A stretch of DNA of 64,000 bases from Eucommia ulmoides (GCA_016647705.1 CM028333.1:25910243-25974242); one strand, 5' to 3'; shown: positions 34,456 to 47,617, counted from the first letter of the stretch. Notes: generated by a model from the letters alone, not told the origin. Numbers and translations: made by a program.

Positions 34456-34834
34456 CATAATCTTGACAAACTCTTGACAAAAATCCTCATTAGTAGATCC
34501 GAATATAATATCATCAACAAATATTTGTACTAATAGAATATCAAAATCATTTTGCTTGATAAATAAAGTAATATCATTAAGACCCCATCGAAAATAACTT
34601 TTGACCAAATATCGGCTAAGTCTCTTATACCAAGCTCGCGGAACTTGTTTGAGTCCATACAAAGCCTTTCGAAGTTTAAACACGTGGTCTGGAAGTTAAT
34701 CACTCTCAAATCTCGGTAGTTGTTCGACATAAACTTTTTTTTGATAAAAATCCATTCAAGAATGCACTTTTTACATCCATTTGATATAGTTTAAAATTAT
34801 GTGAACATGCAAAGGCAAGTAACATTCTAACTTT
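34456..34834 (-). pseudogene. Copia C: RT core fragment
   Basis: On the minus strand, 34834 to 34461 encodes LLAFACSHNFKLYQMDVKSA (copia RT 'MDVKSAFLNG' motif), then after a frame break KLRKALYGLKQVPRAWY, then the catalytic box FVDDIIFGST, which is a YVDD variant with Phe. The order is that of copia reverse transcriptase. Integrase and protease, expected upstream, are absent: the fragment joins an LTR piece at 34835. Confidence 0.88.
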
Positions 34835-35214
34835 TAAAACATATTTTCCAAATAGGTGAATTATCAATTTTATTTCACATAAGGAGCACATACAATATGT
34901 CATTTTAGGATCTTTAACTTATCACTTTTTATCATGACACGCATATAATTAACTCATTTTAATTGTCATGTGTGATCCTAATTCGGGTTGCATTAAGAGT
35001 ATATAAGTAGAGAACGTTTTTCACCTATATTTCTTCAAGGTCTTCAAATCTTTTCACATCTTTGTTACATGCATCTTACACCCTTTATATTTCCTTCATG
35101 AGGTCTTCTTCTTAATAACATACATGGAACTATAGATCTGAAAAACTCGATAAAACCATTAGTTCCACAAAAAATATCAATACTTAATTGTTCGTCAAAA
35201 TCTTGGATACAACA
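34835..35214 (-). repeat. Copia LTR 5' piece joined to RT
   Basis: Bases 34835-35214 match 26765-27125 (LTR start and the following 360 bases), including 'cacataaggagcacatac' and the LTR start at 35214 (tgttgtatcc). On one side it abuts RT and on the other mid-gag, so it is not in its original place. It could be a truncated nested insertion or the product of recombination. Confidence 0.75.
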
Positions 35215-35463
35215 CTATTTTCTCTATTTTCAAAGGAATTGATTTTTCTTTTTAAACACAAGTTTCTTTAGTAAAATGATGTTTAAAAGCAAATAATTTT
35301 TCTATAGAAATGTAGACATTCTCATCATCACAATTGTCTCTAGTATTACAATAATTATTAATAAAATTATCACACAACGATTTATCAAATTAAAGAGCAG
35401 ATACATAAAAAGATCATCACATGATTTGTGTGCCATAGCTAGGATGTTAAGCCTTTTCAACTT
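35215..35463 (-). pseudogene. Copia C gag N-terminal remnant
   Basis: The minus-strand reading starts near 35440 at ATGGCACACAA, in the same leader context as the other copia gags (cttaacatcctagct). It runs through a Ile/Leu-rich, frame-broken stretch into Lys-rich coil sequence matching 21190-21260. As in copia B and D, the UBN2 domain is missing. Confidence 0.6.
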
Positions 35464-38400
35464 TATGACGCACATTTGATTTTGATAGCGGATGAAGTAG
35501 AGATCAAGAAAAAGTTGACAAATAAGTTTCATTCATCCCTCTCTAAGTCGTCCCATTCATTTTGAAAATGGATTTTCAAGGGATTTTCTAGGTGTTGGAT
35601 TTGAAAAACTTCTTGGGCTAGGATTTTATGTTCAAAACGTAGTCGCCACCTAATATGGGGTTAAATGGTGTGCCAAGTCACCAGGAGTTTTAGAAATTCA
35701 TTTTATTTTGAAATGACTCATGTTTTTTACTTTATCAAGGTCTATGTACCAGAGATATTCTTAAAGTTCAGGAGTTGATTATGCTCGAATAAGGTTTTAC
35801 GCACCCCAAGACACCTGTCTATAGTCTAAATAAATATTTACTTTTAAATAACACCGAAGTAATTTTCTTTGATTTCATTAACAAAACAATTCTTTTTTTT
35901 TTTTTTTTCCTTTTTACGTATTTTGACATGATTAAAGCAGGTAAACGGTTTAACTATCTATATAGAACTACAACTAAATCAAATTGAAATAGAAATATTT
36001 TTGTATTTGTGGACATAATGAAAGCAGTAAACTATATTAATCTACACTATTCTAGGCAGGGACAACGCAATAACAATTTTATAAGAAACAAAAATATAAC
36101 CGATTGAACCTTATATAGGCTTCCTACATATCCCTATTTGCATAGGGAATCAGGTCAACATGTAGTTCCAACATGGAAGCTATACTAAATGAAATATTTT
36201 GGTATTTTTAAGAGACCAAACCTTATATAGGTTGCCTACATATCCTTGTTTTCATAAGGAATCAAGTCGACATGTAGTTCTAGCATGAAAACTAAGATTA
36301 AACTATTTAGAAATGTGACCGGACCTGCACGTGGGTTACCTACGTATCTCAAATTGATAAGAATTAGGTCTTTACGTAGTTCGTTTATGGAATTTTATTA
36401 CTGGTTAGTTGGGTTTTAGTTGATTTAAGTTGATTTTAGTTATTAAACGAAACATAAATCACAACATGATATGTACATGATATCTTTGATTTTGTCAAGA
36501 ACACCTTAACCGAACTCTTTCATTTAGACAAGTTAATGTTAGTATGTGTGTTGTTAGTTGAAAATGAAAAGAAAATACCATATATTTATGCCAGTGCTAA
36601 TTGTAACTAAGAAAAACTGGAAGGTTTTTGAAGAAGAATCACACATATCCTCGAAGGAATAGAGACCCTCCATTTATCTCAGATTTTTAGCCACAAGGGT
36701 CTGTCGGTGTAGTATGTGTGTGTGTGTGTATATATATATATAGATATAGATATCAGTCCACTAGCCTGAAGACTAAGTGCCAGGCTGTGATCTTGACGTT
36801 TAGCAAAAAGTAGATCAATTATTCACAGTTATATGATTAGATTAATAGTTAGTAAGAGTTAGTTTGTAGTGTTCTTGAGATAATCGTAGAGACTATGCAC
36901 AACTCAGGGTGTGATAGATATTTTGTTTGGATCCTCAAATGTTCTTAACTTGTTCCTGGATGTTCTTGATATGATCTTGAATAATATTAATATTGTTTAG
37001 TTTATATGACATAAATTTATCATTTTTTTTAAAAGTTTTTTATAGGTTATTTATTGAAATCATGATATCTATATGATTCTACTATGTACAGGCAATATAC
37101 ATGAAATTTAAGACAATATTAAAGGATGTTTAAGATACATAGTTTAAGGGAGTGGTCTTTCCCTAAACAAGTGCATTCTTCTCCTTCTTGATCTTCTCGG
37201 TTTGAACTGGATCGGTTGCCGTCAACTTATTGAGTTCTTCCTCCAAGAACCTCAAGAAAACCCTCTGGGTTTGAATTTCAGTAGAATAACAACATGTTAT
37301 TAAAAATAAATGCTTGAAATCCCTAGCACCTGAGAGAGTTGCTCGAGCTTAGAAAGAGAACTTGGGTTCCAAGACTTGTAAAATATGAAAATAGGAACCT
37401 TCTATTTATAGGCCAAGGGCCTGCATATTCAGCCATGTGTAGGCCATTCCAGTTCCTTCTTTAGGGACTGTTTGGACTAGGGGACATGCTCTCTTGTTTT
37501 TCTTTTGATCACCTTTGGACGAATTTTAAGGATAGTGTAGGATTCTCAAAGATTCGATAATGATTACCAAATCTTTTCTAAGATTTTGTAATGACTGGCA
37601 ATCATTAGTAATGATTGCCAATAATTTTCAATCATTACACTCCCTTGAATATGATTGGTTTCACATGGGTATATTAATGGCATGAGGTGACAATTCTGGT
37701 TCAGTTTAGGGCTAAGTACCAGTTAGTTTTACTATTTCTGTTTAGTTGCCATTAATGTTTCCAAGGTACAATGTATATGGTCTCAATGAGTCATTTTGAA
37801 TTTAATTCTTGATGATGACTCATGACTTGGTGGGTTCTCATTCACTTGGTTTTGGATAGAACTGACTTAGTTTGCCTTTTAACGGGTAGTTATATTTCAT
37901 GGGTTTTAGTTAACCCTAAGATATTTTGATGAAAATATATTGATTCATTGAATCCACCCTTCCATGTCATCCCAAGCAATAAATTATTTATGGGATGTAC
38001 ATGGAATGCTTTGGCTAGGTGGCAAACTAAATGTGTTTTGTTTCGATAACGGGTAGTTACATTTTAGGGATTTCAGTTAAACCTAAGATATTTTGATCAA
38101 AATACATACATCCCTTGAATATGGACTATCCATGTCATACAAATAATTTAATTATTTATGGTATGGGAATTTAATTCACATTAAATGTCTAGCTTAGGTG
38201 GTAGACTGAAATGGTTTCGTTTCGATAACGGTTGGTTACCTACTAAGTGTTTTGGTTTCCTAAGATATTTTATGTATAGAATATATATGAGTTTCTTGGT
38301 CATTTAAATGATCATTTTTGAGCCTTTTAATGATGGGTTGGTCGCTTGATTCATTGGGCTTAGGTGGTTATGTCAAAACAACTTGGATTTGTTTAAATCC

Positions 38401-38890
38401 AAACTAAGCTCAAATCCTTAATCACCTTGGTAATTTAGGACTTGTCATGACATTTACATACATTTATAATGGTCTCTTGGATTGTACCTTGTTAGTGTTT
38501 TATGTAATATGAACAAATGAAACAAATATTTTTGGTGTTAAACCGACAAATTAGTGATAATAAATGTTAAGGGTCAAGGTAGGTAACTGAGGTAAATTGT
38601 TGAAATATTCTATGATTGAAGTGTATTAACTAATTTTTATTTATATTAAAGGTTATTTAATGAAAATTAACCTTTTATAATGTCATTATAGACCCCCTTA
38701 AGTTATAGGATTTTCGAGAATGACCCAAAACTTTTACTTAACTGAATTCAGTCTAATTTTTTTGTATTTTTATGTATTATATAGTGTGATCCAAGGTAGA
38801 AATTCATTCCATTTAAACCTAATTTTAAAGTTTATCTGAACTTGTATTTGATTCGACACTGATTGGGCGGGATAAAATGCGGAGTCTACA
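35464..38890 (+). repeat. G-family repeat, copy G2, inserted in the copia C leader
   Basis: It starts tatgacgcac and includes 'gtagtcgccaccta', the 'accaagtcacc' and 'tatgtaccagagatattctt' blocks shared with G1, and tandem-like phrases of ggttgcctacatatcc / aatcaagtcgacatgtagttc at 36105-36390. It ends gcggagtctaca at 38890, after which copia leader sequence resumes. The length of 3.4 kb and single-copy structure suggest a solo LTR, but no clear target duplication could be matched. There is no ORF above 80 codons. A TG/TA/GATA microsatellite lies inside at 36713-36752. Confidence 0.6.
36713..36752 (+). repeat. Compound microsatellite (TG)n(TA)n(GATATA)n
   Basis: About 8 TG units, then about 9 TA units, then gatatagatat. 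It lies inside the G2 repeat and is absent from the corresponding part of the other G copies. Confidence 0.9.
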
Positions 38891-38908
38891 GTTAGCTTTG
38901 ATTTTAAT
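38891..38908 (-). other. Degenerate primer-binding site of copia C
   Basis: Read on the minus strand, attaaaatcaaagctaac follows the LTR end ..gggccaaca. It keeps the spacing of the family's attggtaccaga-ctta site but has lost several bases, and would prime poorly if at all. Confidence 0.55.
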
Positions 38909-40716
38909 TGTTGGCCCAATCTAGCCAAGAGGGAGGGAGAATTGGGTAGTTTAAAAAATTTAAACCAATTAATTGTACCTAATCAGTTTTATCTTAATGC
39001 GAAATGGTAAAAACTAATACACAAACAAAGAAGTAAGGGATAGAGAAATTGACACAGGGATAGAGCTCTCACAGGGAATTCAATCTACTAAACCAATCCT
39101 GATCCTTTTCCTAAGTAAGAACCAAACTGCACACTAATCCTTTTAACGGGTAAGAATTAAACCCTAACAAACCCTAATTAAATAAGCTCCCTTTATACCT
39201 AATCAATAGTCTCACCCAGACTAATTGCACATAGGTCTCAGCTACAAGCTCACAAATACAGAAAATAATTAGTTTCTTCTCACAAGAGCTTCTACCAAGA
39301 CAAACCAATATAAACTCGGCCAAATCTAAGTGATAGAATTGTTTTTTCAATATATCAAATTAACAGCATGTGAGAATATTAATCTGGGCATATATCAATT
39401 TAAGCACCGAATCAAGCAAATCGGTTATTTCAAACCATTTTAATATTTTGAAGAAGATTTTCAAGAAAGAGATTAAAATATTTTAAAAACTATTGTTTCA
39501 CGGATATTTCAATTTAATATCACAAGCTCAAAATAGAAACATAATCAAGTAATATTAATGCACATAATTTTGAGCTCATAAATTAATCAAGAATAATAAT
39601 TGGAATAATCTTACCGAGAATCCTTGAAAACAATTTGAGCAAGAATACAATAACCTCCGTTTTTTTTTAAGAAAAAATCAAAGTGCCTCCGATAGAATTT
39701 TTTCAGATCAAATCAACACTTTCATGATCTAGAACTTCACAAGTATTTTACCTTAAATAATTCTTGGGAAAATATAATTTTTTCTTACTCAAAATATCTG
39801 ATTTTCAAAATGTGTATAAACTAAGATTCCTAGGTCAATATATAGAGATTTCAAAGATGCACTTCAACGGCTATTAATATTTTTTTTTGCCTAAAATCTC
39901 TGTTTAAGACCCTTTATTTTAATTTAGCTTACAATGACTAGTTTAATTGTCAATTAAGTCTTCAACATGTCCAACTTTGGCCTCAAAATTATTTACATTA
40001 CAACCCCCAAAATATATTGAAAAAAGATACACCAAAGATATCATAAAATCTGGAAATTAGAGGACTAAAATATATTTTCAACAAAATCTTTTAAAAATAT
40101 TTATAATCATTTAAAATCATGTTAAACTAATTAAAAAGATTTAGAAATGTCTAATCTCAAAAATCATGGTAGAAAGATATCATAATAACATTTAGAATAT
40201 TTGAAAAAAAATCTCAACTGATCGGTTGACCAGTCTAGCAATCAGTCGACGGTTATGTTCAACGTCCATATAATTCATCATTTTCAAGATGTTTTGGTCA
40301 ACTAGAATATCCAACCAGTCAACCAATTTAGAACTTCTATAGAACTTTCACTTTATTAGTCGACCAAAATCCTCTTTTTTAAAAATAAAATAAAAATAAA
40401 TTCAGAACCTATGTCGGCTAGTCAATTGATTCCTATGCTAGTTGATAGTTTAATCTAATTTTAGCTTATAACTATTTTTTCAAAAAACAGTTTCAGTTGG
40501 CTGATTGTAGCTCTATATTTCTTAAAAACCCTTTTAAACATAATTTATCACTTTTGACCATATAATCAAACACATACAAGTATATTAAAATATTATCTAT
40601 GTGTACTGCATGATTTTAGTCAGGTTGTATCAAGAGTTTATAAAGAGTTTGAGTTGTTTTACCTAGAAATACAAAAATAAATCTTCATGAAATCTTCTTC
40701 AACATCTTCCATTGAT
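38909..40716 (-). repeat. 5' LTR of copia C, truncated at its start
   Basis: On the minus strand it ends ..TTGGGCCAACA at 38909 and extends to about 40716, where the next LTR end abuts it. The first roughly 200 bases of the LTR are missing. It contains the usual cggttgac-type phrases at 40215-40500, although diverged. It is 1.8 kb long versus 2.2 kb for full copies. Confidence 0.75.
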
Positions 40717-40718
40717 AT

Positions 40719-41192
40719 TGTTGGCCCACAGATCTACCCAAGAGGGGAGTGAATTGGGTAGCTATAAAAATTTAAACAAATAAATTAGCAATCAATAAAA
40801 TCACTAGTTTTTCTATCCATATTATTATCTTGTGTTACAGCGGAAATGTGTTTATCTAAATGCACAATCAATCATATAGGGATAGATAAATTGAACACGT
40901 GGATTTATCCTGATTCAACAAGCTATTTTTGCCTACGTCCAGTCCCCTAAGCTACCGCAGGGATTTCACAATCTACTAACCCTTTACCAGTTAAGAATAA
41001 AACCCTTACAATTGTTTTCACAAGTTAAAGTACTAACAAAATTCTTTTTCCAAGTTCAGAATCAAACCTTTACAATTTTCCTTTTACCAGTCTCAGGAAG
41101 AACCTAATTCTTATATAGGCTAAGAATCAAACCTATCTATCTTTTTACCAGGTTAAAGACCAACCTAATTCTATTACAGACATAATCAAACC
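40719..41192 (-). repeat. Copia LTR 3' piece, inverted against the next LTR
   Basis: It begins tgttggcccacagatctacccaag, the minus-strand LTR end, followed by the 'aagctaccgcagggattt..aatctactaacc' and 'ttttaccaggttaaagac' phrases of the R/U5-like part. After 474 bases it meets the start of a + strand LTR of the same family. This makes a tail-to-tail inverted junction. Confidence 0.75.
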
Positions 41193-43228
41193 TATTGAAG
41201 CTAATGTTTTGATGAACAATTGAACGTTGATGTTTTATAGAACTAATATGTTTATTGAGTGATTTCATATTTGAAGTTCCACGTGCTTTAATGAGAAAAA
41301 CAATGAATCAAATAAGATTAATCGTTGTAGATTTATAGAGACGAAGATTTTATGAAACAATTCAATACGGGTTCAAATTGAAGATATTAAACATTTTTGG
41401 AGCATTGACAATATTGAAGACTTTTAGGTAAAAATAACTCATTACTCTTATGCTCTTAATACAACCCGAATTAGGATCAAGCACGATACTTTAAAATGAA
41501 TAATCATATGTGTGTCTTAATTAGAAGTGATAAATTCAAGATCCTAAATAATTTTTGTAAAGTGTTAAAATCATAAAAATATATTTGATAAATAGTTGAA
41601 TTGAGAAAATATTTTTAACACATAAAATGATGTGTTTCGGGTGAATTCGGTCAATCGACGAAACGAATCGGTCGACTAACAAAAATAGTAGCTTAAGGGA
41701 GTTAAAATGTGAAACTATTGACTAATTCGATCAATCAACAAGTGAGGTCGGTTGACTAACGTAACTAGTGGCTTAAATAAAGAAAAAAAATATAAACTCA
41801 CTGGTCAAATCAGTCAACCGACTATGTGGCTGGTCGACTGATGGAAGGAGGTGTAACGATAAAAAATTAGATCGTTATGAGGGTTGGTCGACCAATTGAG
41901 GGCCAGTCGACTGACGACGGTAGAACAATCAAAGTTGGTTGTTTCGGTTTTAAGAGATCTTTTACCAAATCCTATGGTTTTTAACACTTGAAAATGAGAC
42001 TTTTTGGGGATTTGAGTATTTTAATATTATATATCACATATTACTAAGATCCTATCAATTTGGTCCATATATTAATTAATTCTTTGAATTGAATTAGCAA
42101 ATTTACTTCCTATCTCTAAGTGTTTTGAATCTAAAACGTTTTGGGAACCAAATCGAGCTTTTCTGGAAGTATTTTTTTATAAAAAATATTCTTATTTTGA
42201 TAGTATATGATATATGGGGTCTTAAAGTGACATTTTAAGTCTTATCTTTTGAAAATTCGCCGTTATAGGCCTAGTTAGAATTCTATTTATAGAGTCCTGC
42301 GTTTTTCAAATGAATCAATCAAGAACAATCAACCTTTGCTTATATATATAAGAGTTATTTTGAAAGAGTTCTTGATTGAGGCACAAATTGTTTTCATCAC
42401 CGGTCTTTTTTTTACACCAACCTATCGTAATTGTTTTCAAAAAATCCTAGTGAGATCTATCTAAGTTATATTAATTGATTTTCTTAGATTATATATTTGA
42501 TTACTTTGGATAATCATATTATTTATGCTTTAAATTGAATTAAATTATATTTGTTTAAATTCTATCACATATTGTTTGGTACATTAATTGAGTATAATTT
42601 TTTTGAGGCGGTAGAAACTCATGTGAGAAGAAACATTGATTTGTATTTGTGAAAAAGAGTGGATTAAACATAGTTGGAACAATGTCTAATCAGGGTAGTT
42701 AGGGTTTGATTTTTAGCCTGTAAAAAAGATTAGGTTTGATTCTTAGTCTGTTTAAAGGATTTGGTTTTGATTCTTCCTGTAATAGAATGAGGTTAGTCTT
42801 TAACTTGAAAAAAGGTAAGGTTATTCCTAAGCATGTTGAAAGGTTAAGTGTAATAATGTAAGAATGTAAAGGTTTGATTCTGAACCTGGAAAAATAATTA
42901 GGTTAATCATAAAGCTATGAAAAGAATTGTAAGGTTTTGGTTCCTAATTTGGAAAAGAACCAGGGAATTAGTGGATTGAGAAAGCCCTGTGGAGCTTGGG
43001 GGACTAGACATAGGTAAGAGTAGCTTATTGAATTAGGGTAAATTGTTGCCTACTGATTTATTATATTTATGTTGTTTCGGTATGCACTTAATTAAACACA
43101 TTTTTATAGCTTAACAAGATAATAATCAAATAGAAAAAAATTGATAACTTCTGAGTTAAAGATTTAATAGTTTAAATTTTTGTAACTACTCAATTTACCC
43201 CCCTCTTGGGTAGATCTTTGGGTCAACA
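41193..43228 (+). repeat. 5' LTR of copia B
   Basis: It is 2,036 bases long, from tattgaagctaatg to ..gggtcaaca, with a primer site right after it. The cggtcgac/ggttgac phrases cluster at 41640-41930. The promoter cannot be placed exactly, but the 'tataagag..' and 'tatatataagag' strings near 42340-42356 are candidate TATA elements, about where transcripts of such LTRs would start. Confidence 0.85.
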
Positions 43229-43240
43229 ATTGGTACCAGA
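43229..43240 (+). other. Primer-binding site of copia B
   Basis: attggtaccaga directly follows the LTR end caaca, an iMet-tRNA type site with one change (tac for tat). It is the best preserved of the copia sites in this window. Confidence 0.8.
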
Positions 43241-43505
43241 CTTAGTTTTAGCTTGATTGACTTAACATCCTAGCTGAACACGATCACATGGAGTACATTG
43301 AGGGAAATTTTGTATGTGAATCTTCTGTTTGCCCTAATATTTTATGTAAGCTTCGTACTTATACTAATGATGTATGTGAACCTCTTACTTGTCCTAATGT
43401 TTTGAATGAATCTCCTACTTGTTCTAATAATCAAGGATATGTCAGTGAGAATGATAAAGATAGTGATAATGAGGCTACTAATAAGGCTATTGAGATGTTA
43501 ATTAC

Positions 43506-44914
43506 TGGTAGTGCGTAGATACATCCCTACTTTCACCACAAGTGTACGGGTCAAGTTTTAGTATAATGAGAAGAGTTAGGGTTGTCGTATCTACATAGAT
43601 TAGTTCAAATTATTGTCGAGTACCATAATTATCATAACCTATCTAGGCAATAAAAATTGTAGTTTTATAATTAAATATACTAATACTAAAAATACTAATT
43701 ATACTAATTAAACTATATTAATATATTGATATATTTAGGGGAATAGATTATCTAGGGATTAACTTCATTTAGTTAAATTTGTTTGATCTCGTTTGACTAT
43801 CGTTAATGGTGTTCAACTTATCTGACAATCTCTGTATCGTAAACTCACTTACTCTCTTTCCAGAGTGTAAAAAGAGTGAATATGTGACTTCGCATTAACG
43901 CCAAAGTCCCCCTCTAGTATTTTTTTGAACATATAGTCACATGAGTTTTGCCCCAATGTCATTGATTGCACACTTTCTAATGCCCTCTTGGGTTGTTAGA
44001 TCATCGCGTTGTGTTTACACCCTAATCCGAATCCGGGGTTACCTCTCCCGAGTGTCAAACCCCGTATTCTCTATATATCTAAACAAGCATATAATCGAAG
44101 AATAACGGTAAACACAATAAAATAATGAATAACAACCATTAACGAAACACCGATTTCAAATAAACCACATATTCATAAATTATATTAATCCCATCGATAA
44201 GCCATGTTTAGCCAATGACCATAACCATATATACAATGAAAAATGAGCTAAACATACTCAACAAACTACCAAAGTTAGGAATTTAAAGAAAGAAATGAAA
44301 GACTTAGCCGTTGTTCGAAGATTTGGCACAAAAATCGTTCAATGATCGCTTCTCCTTCTTTGCGTTGTGTTCTTCTTCTTCGGGTTGTGAGCTCTCCATA
44401 AAAACCTCTCAAAAGTATCCTTCCTAATTATATGGAGGGTTATATGCTCGAAAATAAAGAGGAAGAAGAAGAAATAGGGTTCAAAATATCTAAAAATATA
44501 TAAATATACACTTTACAGTTGCAGGGGTCACCGATGCGGCGATGGGTATGTCGGCAGTGTCACTGCTACGGCGGTGGGCACAATAGGTAACTTCTATGCA
44601 TTTTCACCATCGTGGCGGTGGATTGACCATTGTAGTGGTGGGTTTTCTGTATTCCCAGTATTCACACCGCCGCGACAATGGTCTGACCGCTGCAGCGGTG
44701 GGTTGCAACTTTAAAATAATTGTCTTTTTGCTCGTTTTCCTACCGTTCTTCCACCGACTTGCTCCGATTAGCTTGATATTCCATCGTTTTAACTCATTTT
44801 CACCCACAAACACCTGTATAATACAAAAACACAAAAAACGTATTAAAATGGAATAAACATACTCGAAAACTAACATGTTCGGTTTGAAAATAGATAGGTC
44901 AATTACACCTATCA
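43506..44914 (-). repeat. 3' LTR of the second Athila-like element
   Basis: It is 1,409 bases long. It holds about 110 more bases than its partner LTR near 44590-44700, where a series of caccgc..gcggtg-type phrases is repeated. The end is acacctatca. Confidence 0.88.
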
Positions 44915-46372
44915 AATACTCCCAAAAGTTGGAATTTTGCTAGTCCTCGAGCAAGACACCCACACAATACGAGAAAATACAACAACTAATTACGAAATTG
45001 AAAACTGAAAACAAAAAACATCCAAAACAAAAATGTGCAAGTTTTGAATATCATCTACCTGCTAAACGATTTTTCCTTTATCGGTGCCCAATCCTATCTA
45101 GTTCAAGAATAAAACACGTCATGTAGTGTTCTATAATTTTAACATTCAATGATAATAAGACCCATTCTAAATCCTATCAGTGTGTGTGTGATAAAACTCA
45201 ATTATACAACTATCCGTCAATCGGATTGGATTATCCATCAATAAAGCTCATGACTAAATCCAAAAAGGTATAGGGAATCTATAAGCCTGACTGGGTTCTA
45301 TTCTCCACTAATGTAGGGTAAGCAATTCAAAAAGATCAGTAGGACTTGGTTTGGTTTTGGAAAATGGCCAAGTGTATATCGGAAATAAAAAACAGGTTAA
45401 TGTCGTTAACTTGACGATACCTGAGGCATATGCTTGGCACTCTCACACTCGAACCCCATAGATAAATTTGAAACAACGCTGAACATATATTTACGAACCT
45501 CGTATTCACTTGTCAAAAGAAACAGAAAATAAAACTGTATATACATTTTTTTTAACGAACCACACCCCCAAACTTATTCGATTATTACAATTTCATGGGT
45601 GTGGTTAAAATGAAAGAAAAATACAAGTGAGTACTCGAATACCGATCCAATTTAAAAGTTCATCCTAAATCAAACCGCTCACATCAAGTATCATACACGA
45701 TTGCTAACTTGATTCACTCCAATTTGTGCCTTCGGTTCAGCAATATAGGTTTGGAAAGAATTTAATTGGTCCTGGTATTAGCTAAGTGTTTAGAATTAAA
45801 ATAGATTTTAGGCTTTAATAGGATAACAAGGGATAAACATTTAGCATGGTAGTCTTCAAAGGATCAAGCAATCAAATGATTGCCTAAATCATATCTCCCG
45901 AACTACCTCGCCTAGGATTTTGCCTCAAATTTTCCCCAAATCAGGTTCTAAAATTCCTATTGTCATGAACTTGGCTAATAGATAATTGTTTTCAAATCAA
46001 TTGGATAGTGATATATTGAGTTTACGTGCTCACACATTTAGGATGTATAATAACTTTTACTAAAATGATACGTCAAGCACACACCACACACATGAATGAT
46101 CTTTATGCTCGACCTCAATAAATAATCAGGGGACAGACTCATCATCGGGTAATGGCCCAAATAAAGTCAAAACTCAGCACATAGCTATAACTAACCTAAA
46201 CAGACATGCACACAATAAAAACAAAACAATATAAACTACAACTAAAACATATACTAAACATACAACACATCACCCCCGACTTAAAATGGGTAATGTCCAA
46301 AACAACCCATTAGTCATCCCAATGACAGCATATAGCATGATAATTAAGACAGGGGTTTAGAACACGTACCTG

Positions 46373-46395
46373 GGAGGCGAGAAAATCTCGCCTCC
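46373..46395. other. Perfect 10 bp hairpin in the Athila-like interior
   Basis: ggaggcgaga (46373-46382), loop aaa, tctcgcctcc (46386-46395). The first Athila-like element has the same position with two mismatches (30612-30634). Nearby, ttgggttgcc(t/g)cccaagaagtg is conserved in both. The role is unknown; an RNA structure in the 3' part of the transcript is possible. Confidence 0.7.
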
Positions 46396-47617
46396 GAATC
46401 AAGTCAGCGGAGATGGATCTAACTTATTTTTGCCTTGGGTTGCCGCCCAAGAAGTGTCTAATTTAAGGTCGTCAACTTGACAAGGCGAAAAGCTTGTCAA
46501 AGAGCGGCTTCCGCCTATAGTACGTGTCATACAACACCACATATGGGTCTTGGTTTTGAATGCCCTTAAGACTAGTGATATTTGGCTTTAATCAGCTCGG
46601 GCTTTCAACTCGATTCTGCTTCGGATCATGTGCTTGGAGAGTTTGAATGTACGGAGCTAGAAACGGGGTAGGATAGGTGAGCCACATCGGATCCTCGTAG
46701 ATGTGATCGTCTTGGATCGAATGCGGCATCACCGACTGGAATTCAAACTATAAAAAGTCACAACTATTAATACGTGAATCTCTATCTCCAATCCACACTT
46801 GGGTTCTCTCCCAGTTTACTTGATCGTCTTTGATCTCACCCAAGTGCCTTCTATTTGCATTCGGTTCCTCACGGTGGCTTTCACATTCGGATGTGATTTG
46901 TTCGCCTCTCAGTGCCACCGCATCTGACTCGGCCTCAATATAGCAAAGAAGATAATCGATTTGCGTCTACAAAGACATTATGGTCACATCGATTTCAATG
47001 CAGACCGTCTTGATATTGTCAAGACGATCCTCGTGCTCATTGATCCGGTCATGCGTCTCCTGCCAATACGCCTGAGTCTCCTGAATAAAATCAACAAATA
47101 TTTCCTCCAGGGCGGGGAAAGATTCAACATATTAGTCCGGGGTGTCAATCCATGGTGCCGAAGTGTTGGAACAATCCGCCAAGCTTTGGTGACTTGGTGA
47201 ATAATTCCAACTTTGAAAATCGAAAGCCGCCAATTCATCCAACGACTAAATGGATTCATCCGCGGTTAGGTTATAGAAAAATGAGGTATCATTTCCTCCT
47301 TCCACGTTCTGGTTGTGGCTTATAACCCGTCGAGGAAATTCAGAAGTTGACACTCTCTCGGGAACCCATGTTTTGGAAACCAAAATAACAGCTCGTTGTA
47401 ATGATCCCAAGCACAATAAAATGGCTCAGAATCTTGTTGAAAGAAATGCATCAATACTTGTCGATCTAACATCTTCAAGTACCCTGCATAAGAAATAAAA
47501 ACAAAACTACAAATAAAAAATTATACACAAAAGAAATGCCTAAATTAAAATCAGGTAATTTACTCACAATATCGACAATAATCTAAAACACAATCCTTAG
47601 CAACAAAGCCAAAAACT

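Noticed and set aside
35459..38895. A target-site duplication around G2
   Set aside because: The bases before tatgacg (aactt) and after tctaca (gttag) do not match, and shifting the start does not give a convincing pair.
46961..47498. Short ORFs on both strands near 47 kb
   Set aside because: They lie in the non-coding interior of the second Athila-like element, overlap each other, and have no recognisable motif.
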